Positions 1-5,463 of a stretch of DNA of 5,463 nt are shown in pieces. Origin of the DNA: Moraxellaceae bacterium UBA2032 (GTDB lineage Bacteria; Pseudomonadota; Gammaproteobacteria; Pseudomonadales; Moraxellaceae); contig DDBM01000088.1 in assembly GCA_002333125.1 (NCBI GenBank), positions 1,496-6,958 on the forward strand, read 5' to 3'. The translations under genes and the position numbers were made by a program. A model generated the notes under the pieces. It was not told the DNA's origin and ran no database searches. It worked only from the letters and a program-made list of their open reading frames with translations. Within the stretch, counting starts at the first letter, position 1, and the number at the start of each line of letters is the position of its first letter.

Positions 1-72
1 GGTATGCGTTTAGATAACTGGCCTCCAGCTAGTTTGCGTGCTGACGATCGCTTTGCCTATCGTAGCCGCTAA
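1..72 (+). CDS. rpoA: DNA-directed RNA polymerase subunit alpha, C-terminal end (partial)
   Basis: These are the last 23 codons and the TAA stop of the RNA polymerase alpha subunit; the rest lies upstream of the window. The reading frame is open from base 1. It contains GMRLDNWPPASL, which matches the end of the alpha C-terminal domain (E. coli has GMRLENWPPAS followed by a short acidic tail). In the family, this domain contacts UP-element DNA and transcription activators. The tail here is longer and more basic than in E. coli, ending RADDRFAYRSR. The stop is 31 nt before rplQ, the usual rpoA-rplQ order at the end of the bacterial alpha operon, so the two are almost certainly co-transcribed. 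The identification is secure despite the short fragment because motif and neighbour agree. Confidence 0.95.
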   Translation, partial: GMRLDNWPPASLRADDRFAYRSR

Positions 73-89
73 TCGCTTAACTTGATTTT

Positions 90-95
90 AGGAAG
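90..95 (+). promoter_or_regulatory. Ribosome binding site of rplQ
   Basis: AGGAAG lies 8 nt before the ATG at 104, a good Shine-Dalgarno match at normal spacing. It supports the chosen rplQ start in the short rpoA-rplQ gap. Confidence 0.75.
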
Positions 96-103
96 TTTTA
101 GCC

Positions 104-481
104 ATGCGTCATCGTAACAGTGGTGTCAAACTTGGTCGTAACAGCAGTCATCGTCATGCAATGTTTCAAAACATGGCGATTTCTTTGTTCGAGCATGAAT
201 TAATTAAAACTACCTTACCTAAAGCGAAAGAGTTGCGCCGCGTTGCTGAGCCACTCATTACTTTAGCTAAAGTAGATTCCGTTGCTAATCGTCGTTTAGC
301 ATTTGCGCGTACACGCAGTAAAGAAATCGTTGCTAAGTTATTTAATGAACTTGGCCCACGTTATAAAGCCCGTAATGGCGGTTATTTACGTGTGTTAAAA
401 GCGGGTTTCCGTACTGGTGATGCTGCACCTATGGCTTATGTGGAATTGGTTGATAGACCATTACCAAAAGCTGCTGAATAA
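104..481 (+). CDS. rplQ: 50S ribosomal protein L17
   Basis: This is a complete 125-residue bL17, a structural protein of the large ribosomal subunit; in known ribosome structures L17 sits near the exit of the peptide tunnel. Recognisable blocks follow the E. coli protein (127 aa) almost residue for residue: [17 protein letters not shown] at the N-terminus, [19 protein letters not shown] at about 35-53, [15 protein letters not shown] at about 58-72, [11 protein letters not shown] at about 77-87, and [14 protein letters not shown] near the C-terminus. Only the extreme C-terminal tail (PLPKAAE) is variable. The start is fixed by homology and by the AGGAAG site 8 nt upstream. It follows rpoA by 31 nt and is the last gene of the alpha operon, since a strong intrinsic terminator begins 18 nt after its stop. 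Nothing is broken or unusual. Confidence 0.98.
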   Translation: MRHRNSGVKLGRNSSHRHAMFQNMAISLFEHELIKTTLPKAKELRRVAEPLITLAKVDSVANRRLAFARTRSKEIVAKLFNELGPRYKARNGGYLRVLKAGFRTGDAAPMAYVELVDRPLPKAAE

Positions 482-498
482 GCGTATTGCTACGTAAT

Positions 499-529
499 AA
501 AAAAAGCCGACTTTATGTCGGCTTTTTTT
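499..529 (+). terminator. Intrinsic terminator of the alpha operon after rplQ
   Basis: GCCGAC (506-511) pairs perfectly with GTCGGC (517-522) around a 5-nt loop TTTAT. A run of A before the stem (499-505) can pair with the seven T that follow it (523-529), which also form the U-tract. The result is a GC-rich 6-bp core with A/T extensions, a textbook rho-independent terminator. Its A-tract/T-tract symmetry means it could work in both directions, although genes on both sides read rightward. It separates ribosomal transcription from the efflux operon and implies that the latter has its own promoter. Confidence 0.93.
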
Positions 530-571
530 ATGCTTGTTTTTTGTTAATAATGCTTTGTTAACTGCTTATTT

Positions 572-577
572 TATAAT
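572..577 (+). promoter_or_regulatory. Candidate -10 box for the efflux operon
   Basis: TATAAT is an exact sigma-70 -10 consensus in the only intergenic space before the efflux genes and just after the ribosomal terminator. No good -35 lies at the right distance: the hexamer at a 17-bp spacing is AATGCT, and the better TTGTTA hexamers at 541-546 and 555-560 are 25 and 11 bp away. It could be an activator-dependent promoter, or a chance match in AT-rich DNA. Transcription from it would give a leader of roughly 220 nt. Confidence 0.3.
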
Positions 578-579
578 AA

Positions 580-595
580 TGTACGCCTTAGTACA
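580..595 (+). promoter_or_regulatory. Inverted repeat TGTAC-N6-GTACA, candidate operator
   Basis: TGTAC (580-584) and GTACA (591-595) are perfect reverse complements separated by 6 nt. The element starts 2 nt after the TATAAT box, so it would cover the expected transcription start. A dyad at this position suits a repressor such as the TetR-type regulators that commonly control RND pump operons. No regulator gene is visible in the window, so the ligand and protein are unknown. Five-base arms are short enough to arise by chance. Confidence 0.3.
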
Positions 596-610
596 CTTTT
601 AAAAGCCATA

Positions 611-643
611 TCTTGTTAATGTTATTTGTTTGTCTTGTTATTG
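611..643 (+). repeat. Pair of 11-nt direct repeats with a 22-bp period
   Basis: TCTTGTTAATG (611-621) recurs as TCTTGTTATTG (633-643), identical at 10 of 11 positions and spaced 22 bp apart, or two DNA helical turns. This phasing would place two copies of a binding protein on the same DNA face. The surrounding DNA is T-rich and low in complexity, so a chance origin is quite possible. Confidence 0.3.
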
Positions 644-805
644 TGCTACATCAATTATCTTTGATTTAAGTTAATTTCTTATTTAAAGCTAAGGTGATTG
701 CTTGCTTGTATATTAGGTTGTAGAGCAAATGTAATGTTTCATAAAGTGAATCTAATCCTTGATTTTATTAAATTTTTTATCTCTGTTGGTTTGCGGGTAG
801 GTCGT

Positions 806-1837
806 ATGTTTATTATTAGATTATGTGTCTTTATGCTAAGTCTGTATTCGTTTTCTCTGTATGCAGCACCTACAAATAAAAGACCACCACCTACAGTGGA
901 GGTGCAAACCATCACCCGTTCGATGGTTGAGCAAGATTTGTCAGCTTTGGCCATATTAAAAGCAAACGAATCGGTATTGCTTAAACCCGAAGTGGCAGGA
1001 CGAGTCGTTGCGATTAATTTTAATGAAGGGCAAACAGTTAAAAAAGGCCAATTATTAGTTCAATTAGATGATGATTTATTACAAGCGGAATTACTTAGCC
1101 AGCAAGCAAGTCTTGCCTTGACTCAAGCCGAATATCGACGTTATCAAGCCTTGTTTGAACAGCAACAAGTCTCTGCTTTAGATTATGAACGTAAAAAGGC
1201 AGAGTTAGCTCAAGCTAAAGCCGCGCTATCTTTGGTACAGGCTAAGCTACGTCAACGTCAAGTTCGTGCGCCATTTGCAGGCGTTTTAGGTTTGCGTCAA
1301 TTTAGTGTGGGTGATGTATTACAAGCAAATCAAGCCTTAGTTCGCTTAAACAGTATGAGTCCGCTTAAAGCTGAAATTAAAATTCCAGAAACAAATAATG
1401 CCTTAGTGTCACTTAAACAATCCGTACTATTAACGCTAGATGCAGTACCCAACCTTACTTTAAAGGGGCAGATTACTGCTATTGAGCCAAGTTTAGATAG
1501 TACAACACGGGCATTGGTATTACGGGTGTTGATTCCTAAAACTGATGCACGTGTGCGTGATGGTATGACAGCACGCGCCCGTTTATTGTTGGCTTCAAAT
1601 AATGCGCTGTTTGTGCCTGAGCAAGCCTTAGTGGCACAAAAAGGGCAGTTTGTGGTGTTTGTGGTTAAAAACAATATAGCAAAAGCACAAGTAGTTAAAT
1701 TGGGTAAGCGCGAAGTTGGTCGTGTTGAGGTGTTAGAAGGTTTGCAAGCAGATGATGTGATTGTCGTCTCTGGTCAAAATAAACTTAATAAACCAGAAAT
1801 ACCTATTAAGCCTGTGCCATTACAGGGAGGCTTGTAA
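806..1837 (+). CDS. Periplasmic adaptor (membrane fusion) subunit of an RND efflux pump
   Basis: This HlyD/AcrA-family adaptor (343 aa from this start) would bridge the inner membrane RND pump to an outer membrane channel. The ATG at 806 is chosen because it gives a clear signal peptide (residues 1-20, a hydrophobic core from FIIRLCVFML, cleavage likely after LYA before AP); GGGTAGG lies just upstream. The frame is open further, to ATG 734 and TTG 698, but without a better ribosome site. Domains in order are: first half of the lipoyl-like domain at about 59-90 (PEVAGRV, EGQTVKKGQ, LDDD); alpha-helical hairpin rich in Gln/Ala/Leu at about 91-153; second lipoyl half with RAPFAGVLG at 154-162; then beta-barrel and membrane-proximal domains. 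No lipobox cysteine follows the signal peptide, so unlike AcrA it is probably not a lipoprotein. It overlaps the pump gene by 1 nt. The substrate cannot be read from the sequence. Confidence 0.93.
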   Translation: MFIIRLCVFMLSLYSFSLYAAPTNKRPPPTVEVQTITRSMVEQDLSALAILKANESVLLKPEVAGRVVAINFNEGQTVKKGQLLVQLDDDLLQAELLSQQASLALTQAEYRRYQALFEQQQVSALDYERKKAELAQAKAALSLVQAKLRQRQVRAPFAGVLGLRQFSVGDVLQANQALVRLNSMSPLKAEIKIPETNNALVSLKQSVLLTLDAVPNLTLKGQITAIEPSLDSTTRALVLRVLIPKTDARVRDGMTARARLLLASNNALFVPEQALVAQKGQFVVFVVKNNIAKAQVVKLGKREVGRVEVLEGLQADDVIVVSGQNKLNKPEIPIKPVPLQGGL

Positions 1838-1839
1838 TG
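1824..1839 (+). promoter_or_regulatory. Ribosome binding site and TAATG stop/start overlap of adaptor and pump
   Basis: AGGGAGG (1824-1830), inside the last adaptor codons, lies 6 nt before the pump ATG at 1837. The adaptor stop TAA (1835-1837) shares its last A with that ATG. The arrangement indicates translational coupling of the two subunits and fixes the pump start. Confidence 0.85.
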
Positions 1840-4800
1840 CAATTACCTGCTTTATGTATTCGGCGGCCTGTATTAGCCATTGTAATGAATTTGTTGGTGG
1901 TATTAGCAGGCTTGTTGGCTTTTGACCGTTTAACAGTGCGTGAATACCCTAATATTGATATTCCTACCGTAACGGTTGACACCAATTATTTAGGGGCAAG
2001 CGCAGCGATTGTAGAAACTACTGTTACTAAAATTTTAGAAGATTCATTGTCTGGCATTGAAGGCATTGATTATATGTCTTCAACCAGTCGTACGAGCCGT
2101 AGCCAAGTGACGGTGGCTTTTAAGCAAGGCATTAATTTAGAAAGTGCTACCTCGGATGTGCGTGACAGAGTGTCAAGGGTACGCGGTAAATTGCCTGATA
2201 CCATTGACGAACCTATTGTGACAAAAACTGAAGCCGATGCTCAGCCTATTATTTGGTTAGCATTTTCTTCAACCCAGCACTCCTCATTACAAATTAATCA
2301 ATTTGCCGATAAACAAGTCAAAAGTCGCCTGCAAACCTTGGCAGGTGTGGCTGATATTCGTATTTTTGGTGAACGTAAACCGTCGATGCGAATTTGGTTA
2401 GATGCCGAAAAATTAGCTCGTTTTGCTTTAACGCCTAAAGATGTAGAGGATGCCTTACGCGCTCAAAATGTTGAAATTCCGTCGGGTCGGATTGAAAGCT
2501 TACAGCGTGAGTTTTCGGTATTAGCCGAAACTGATGTCAATACAGTTGAACAGTTTTCTCAATTAATTGTACGTCAGCAAGAAGGTTTATTGATTCGTAT
2601 TGGTGATGTGGCTCGCATAGAAGTAGCCCCCGAAGATGTACGCCGTATCGCTAGATTTAATGGTGAGCCTGCGGTAGCACTAGGCGTGATAAAAACCTCC
2701 ATTGCTAATCCTTTAGAAGTTTCTCAAGAGGTACGCGCGGAGTTACCTCGTATCGAAAAAAGTTTGCCTACAGGTATGAGGGTGCGAGTGGCCTATGATT
2801 CGTCGATATTTATTAAAGAGTCAATTACGTCGGTGCAAAAAACGATTTTAGAAGCCGTCGCCTTAGTTGTTTTGGTTATATTTTTCTTTTTGCGTAATTT
2901 ACGCGCCACCTTAATTCCTGTGATAACCATTCCTGTGTCGTTAATTGGCGCATTGATTTTTATGCAGATTTTTGGTTTTTCGATTAATACCTTAACTTTA
3001 TTAGCCATGGTGTTAGCCATTGGTTTAGTGGTTGATGATGCCATTGTGGTCTTAGAAAACATTTATCGGCACATAGAAGAAGGTCTTCCACCTAAAGAAG
3101 CTGCCCTAAAAGGCGTTAAAGAAATTGGTTTTGCGGTATTGGCGATGACTTTTACCTTAGCAGCGGTGTTTGCGCCGATTGCCTTTACCGAAGGGCGTAC
3201 AGGCCAATTGTTTGCCGAGTTTGCGTTAACCTTAGCCGCCGCCGTAATTGTGTCGGGGTTTTGTGCGTTGACTTTATCTCCGATGATGAGTGCGAATTTG
3301 TTGCAAGCACATCAGGGGCAAGGTAATGCGGTGTATCGCATCATTGAAACGGGCTTAGAGGCTGTCACACGGGGTTATCAGTGTTTATTGGCTTATGTTT
3401 TAAAAGGCAAATGGCTGGTTTTAGGGTTAAGTTTGCTATTAATTGCCTATATGCTGTTTTTGTTTAAGCAATTACCGTCGGAGTTGTCACCCACTGAGGA
3501 TAGAGGCGTGATTGTGTCGATTGGCATAGGCCCAGAGGGTTCTACACCTGCTTATTTCGATAAATATGCACAACAAGTGGAAGGTATCTTTAAGAAAGTA
3601 CCTGAGCGCGTTTCTACCTTTTTAATTATTGGTTTTCCTGATGAAACTAAGTTTATTAGTTTTAATCGTTTTCAGCCATGGGAAGAAAGAACACGCAGTA
3701 CTAAAGACATGGTACCTACATTAATGCCGCAATTAGGTCAGGTAGCAGGGGTGATGGCTTTGGCTTCTTTACCTCCCTCATTAGGACAAGGAACATCGAG
3801 CTCACCTGTGGAGTTTATTTTACAAACCACAGGCAGTTACAGCGATTTAGGCAAAGCGATTGGGCAATTGATGGATAAATTGGCTCAAAATGAAGGCATT
3901 GTTAATCCTATTCCCGATTTAAAACTAAATAAACCACAACTGTCTTTACAGCTAGACCGAGACAAAGCTGCCTTGTTGGGTGTAGGTATTTCGGATGTAG
4001 GTAAAACCTTAGAAACTTTATTAGGTAGCCGTAAAGTTACCACCTTTAAATTAGATGGTGACCAATACGATGTGATTTTGCAGCTTAATGAAGATGCCAG
4101 ACGTACGCCACAGCAATTACAGCAAATTTATGTGCGTAATAGTCAAGGCCAAGTGTTACCTTTGTCGAGTGTGTTAACAGTTAAAGAAACCGTTAGTCCT
4201 GCGGAATTGACTCATTTTAATAAATTACGCTCGGCCAAAATTACTGCAAGCTTGGCAGAAGGTTATACCATGGGGCAAGCGGTGACTTTTATGCAACAAG
4301 CAATGACGGATATTAATAACCCAGCATTAAGTTTTGATTGGGGAGGCCAAAGTCGCGAGTTTTTAAGCTCTGGTGGTGCATTAATGCAAGCCTTTGTGTT
4401 AGCCGTACTGTTTATTTATTTGGTGTTAGCGGCACAGTTTGAGAGTTTTAGAGACCCATTTATTATTTTGTTTTCGGTACCTTTGGCCATGTTTGGAGCA
4501 ATATTAGCTTTAAAATGGACGGGTGGTACGCTTAATGTGTATAGCCAAATTGGTTTGATTACCTTAGTGGGTTTAATTACCAAACATGGTATTTTGTTGG
4601 TAGAGTTTGCCAATCAGCTTCAAGAGCAAGGAAAAACTAAGTTAGAGGCCATTCAAGCCTCTACAGCCTTACGATTACGCCCTATTTTGATGACTACCGC
4701 TGCCATGGTGCTAGGTGCAATCCCTTTAGCCTTGGCAACGGGTGCAGGAGCAGAAGTACGGCATCCTATTGGTTGGGTGATTGTGGGTGGCATGACATTG

Positions 4801-4893
4801 GGTACATTATTTACCTTGTTTGTGATTCCTTGTGTGTATGTGTTGATGGGCAGGGTACATACGCCTGTAGTGTCCGTTTTAAAAGAGCAATAA
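1837..4893 (+). CDS. RND-family (HAE-1 class) inner membrane efflux transporter
   Basis: This is a complete 1018-residue proton-driven RND pump, slightly shorter than AcrB (1049 aa). It shows the duplicated family layout: TM1 at about 11-29, a large periplasmic loop to about 330, TM2-TM6 at about 337-482, TM7 at about 525-545, a second large loop containing SELSPTEDRG (about 548-557), and TM8-TM12 from about 850 to the end. Proton-relay residues are present: the Asp pair D400-D401 in GLVVDDAIVVLENI (AcrB D407/D408) and K916 in GLITKHGILLVEF (AcrB K940). The residue after the lysine is His917, where AcrB has Asn. The N-terminal IRRPV and the GAEVRHPIGWVIVGG segment (971-985) are also typical. 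In the family, three copies capture substrates from the periplasm or outer leaflet and pass them to a TolC-type channel. Drug specificity and the closest named pump cannot be assigned by eye. It is translationally coupled to the adaptor, and the hydrolase gene starts 1 nt after its stop. Confidence 0.96.
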   Translation: MQLPALCIRRPVLAIVMNLLVVLAGLLAFDRLTVREYPNIDIPTVTVDTNYLGASAAIVETTVTKILEDSLSGIEGIDYMSSTSRTSRSQVTVAFKQGINLESATSDVRDRVSRVRGKLPDTIDEPIVTKTEADAQPIIWLAFSSTQHSSLQINQFADKQVKSRLQTLAGVADIRIFGERKPSMRIWLDAEKLARFALTPKDVEDALRAQNVEIPSGRIESLQREFSVLAETDVNTVEQFSQLIVRQQEGLLIRIGDVARIEVAPEDVRRIARFNGEPAVALGVIKTSIANPLEVSQEVRAELPRIEKSLPTGMRVRVAYDSSIFIKESITSVQKTILEAVALVVLVIFFFLRNLRATLIPVITIPVSLIGALIFMQIFGFSINTLTLLAMVLAIGLVVDDAIVVLENIYRHIEEGLPPKEAALKGVKEIGFAVLAMTFTLAAVFAPIAFTEGRTGQLFAEFALTLAAAVIVSGFCALTLSPMMSANLLQAHQGQGNAVYRIIETGLEAVTRGYQCLLAYVLKGKWLVLGLSLLLIAYMLFLFKQLPSELSPTEDRGVIVSIGIGPEGSTPAYFDKYAQQVEGIFKKVPERVSTFLIIGFPDETKFISFNRFQPWEERTRSTKDMVPTLMPQLGQVAGVMALASLPPSLGQGTSSSPVEFILQTTGSYSDLGKAIGQLMDKLAQNEGIVNPIPDLKLNKPQLSLQLDRDKAALLGVGISDVGKTLETLLGSRKVTTFKLDGDQYDVILQLNEDARRTPQQLQQIYVRNSQGQVLPLSSVLTVKETVSPAELTHFNKLRSAKITASLAEGYTMGQAVTFMQQAMTDINNPALSFDWGGQSREFLSSGGALMQAFVLAVLFIYLVLAAQFESFRDPFIILFSVPLAMFGAILALKWTGGTLNVYSQIGLITLVGLITKHGILLVEFANQLQEQGKTKLEAIQASTALRLRPILMTTAAMVLGAIPLALATGAGAEVRHPIGWVIVGGMTLGTLFTLFVIPCVYVLMGRVHTPVVSVLKEQ

Positions 4894-4894
4894 C

Positions 4895-5463
4895 ATGACC
4901 ACAAAATCGTATTTTATTGCGACCAAAACGGTCACCAATGAAGTGTGGCAAAAACCTCAAATAAATATAGATGCAGCGCATTATAATGGTCAGCGTTTTT
5001 TTAATCCGTGGGAACGCGAAGAGCGTAATCAAGCGGCACTATTAAAGTGGATTTTGACACGTCAAAGTCAAACATGGCCGCGTTGGTGTCAAAATGAAAC
5101 GTTTAGTGTGCCAACAGAGCGTTATAGCCAAGACCTAAATGAGTGGAAAATGTGGTTTGTGGGTCATGCAACGGTGTTATTACAAATTGGCCAGTATAAT
5201 TTTTTGACTGACCCCGTATGGGCAGAGCGTTGTAGCCCATTTAAGTATGCAGGGCCTAAACGTGTGCGTGGCGCAGGTATTGCTCTCGAAGATTTGCCAC
5301 CCATTGATGCGATATTATTAAGCCATAATCATTATGACCATTTAGATACCGCCAGTTTATTATGGCTGCATAAACATCATCAAACGCCCATTATTACGGG
5401 TTTGGGTAATGGCGTGTATTTAGAGCAATATGGTTTTAAGGTGATTGAGTTGGATTGGTGGCA
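4895..5463 (+). CDS. Metallo-beta-lactamase-fold hydrolase, NAPE-PLD/UlaG-like (partial, 3' end outside window)
   Basis: The frame is open from ATG 4895 to the window end, giving 189 residues of a protein whose family is usually about 330-400 aa. The zinc-binding HxHxDH signature is present as SHNHYDHLD (H144, H146, D148, H149). Before it come FVGHATVLLQIG (88-99) and LTDPVWAERCSPF (104-116), then a GPKRVR segment, all typical of bacterial relatives of N-acyl-phosphatidylethanolamine phospholipase D. The RFFNPW motif at 34-39 is also typical. No signal peptide is visible, so it is probably cytoplasmic or peripherally membrane-bound. The remaining metal ligands lie beyond the window. Members cleave phosphodiester or lactone-type bonds, often in lipids, but the substrate here is unknown. 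The gene starts 1 nt after the pump stop, with a modest AAGAG ribosome site (4883-4887) inside the pump gene, so it is probably the third gene of the efflux operon. Confidence 0.9.
   Translation, partial: MTTKSYFIATKTVTNEVWQKPQINIDAAHYNGQRFFNPWEREERNQAALLKWILTRQSQTWPRWCQNETFSVPTERYSQDLNEWKMWFVGHATVLLQIGQYNFLTDPVWAERCSPFKYAGPKRVRGAGIALEDLPPIDAILLSHNHYDHLDTASLLWLHKHHQTPIITGLGNGVYLEQYGFKVIELDWW

Larger units (their letters stand above)
530..805 (+). other. Non-coding AT-rich leader/promoter region of the efflux operon
   Basis: These 276 nt between the rplQ terminator and the chosen adaptor start hold no convincing gene. The DNA is T-rich. The hexamer TTGTTA recurs four times on the + strand (541, 555, 613, 635). 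The region also contains an exact TATAAT (572-577), an inverted repeat (580-595) and an 11-nt direct repeat spaced 22 bp (611-621 and 633-643), listed separately. The adaptor frame stays open back to a TTG at 698, but the translation upstream of 806 does not look like a signal peptide start. I therefore treat 698-805 as untranslated leader. No second terminator or clear riboswitch fold was recognised by eye. Confidence 0.6.

Noticed and set aside
541..640. Four TTGTTA hexamers as a CRISPR or regular tandem array
   Set aside because: Spacing is irregular, the unit is only 6 nt and there are no spacers; this is T-rich intergenic sequence, with only the 22-bp pair worth noting.
691..700. AAGGTGATTG as a ribosome site plus TTG start for the adaptor at 698
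   Set aside because: The Shine-Dalgarno-like AAGG is only a few bases from the TTG, too close to act for it, and the resulting N-terminus is not a signal peptide.
826..840. Cysteine in the adaptor signal peptide (residue 7 from ATG 806) as a lipoprotein cysteine
   Set aside because: The residues before it (IIRL) do not fit a lipobox and it lies at the start of the hydrophobic core, not after it.
739..954. Reverse-strand open frame of 71 codons across the adaptor 5' region
   Set aside because: It is antisense to the signal peptide and N-terminus of the adaptor, has no recognisable domain and no clear ribosome site; it is a shadow of the real gene.
1330..1674. Reverse-strand open frame of 114 codons inside the adaptor gene
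   Set aside because: It lies wholly opposite a conserved domain-bearing gene, and its translation (rich in Thr, Asn and Ser) resembles no protein family.
2793..3062. Reverse-strand open frame inside the pump gene
   Set aside because: It is complementary to TM2-TM4 of the RND pump; its Lys/Thr-rich translation is what antisense of hydrophobic membrane codons produces.
4811..5032. Reverse-strand open frame across the pump/hydrolase junction
   Set aside because: It overlaps the pump 3' end and hydrolase 5' end, both well supported on the + strand, and shows no domain or promoter of its own.

Overview
The window looks like an ordinary chromosomal stretch of an AT-rich gammaproteobacterium. It starts in the end of the ribosomal alpha operon (rpoA then rplQ). 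The L17 protein is very close to the enterobacterial form, but the codon use is AT-rich. A sulfur-oxidiser of the Thiotrichales/Beggiatoa type would fit, but that is a guess and not something the sequence proves.

Layout, all on the + strand. Positions 1-72 are the 3' end of rpoA. Positions 104-481 are complete rplQ, followed by a strong intrinsic terminator (499-529) that ends the ribosomal operon. Positions 530-805 are an AT-rich non-coding region. It carries a consensus-like -10 box, a TGTAC-N6-GTACA inverted repeat just downstream of it, and a 22-bp-spaced direct repeat. It probably holds the promoter and control sites of the next operon. Positions 806-1837 encode a periplasmic membrane fusion (adaptor) protein. 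Positions 1837-4893 encode a complete RND-type inner membrane pump of the HAE-1 class. Position 4895 to the window end is the first half of a metallo-beta-lactamase-fold hydrolase resembling bacterial NAPE-PLD/UlaG-like proteins.

The last three genes are packed as an operon: a 1-nt overlap between adaptor and pump, and a 1-nt gap between pump and hydrolase. The adaptor and pump should form a proton-driven tripartite export system that needs an outer membrane TolC-type channel, which is not encoded here. Why a predicted lipid- or phosphodiester-hydrolase-like enzyme is coupled to the pump is the most interesting open point. I found no mobile element, CRISPR array, tRNA or clearly new system. 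The window is mostly conserved, recognisable biology.
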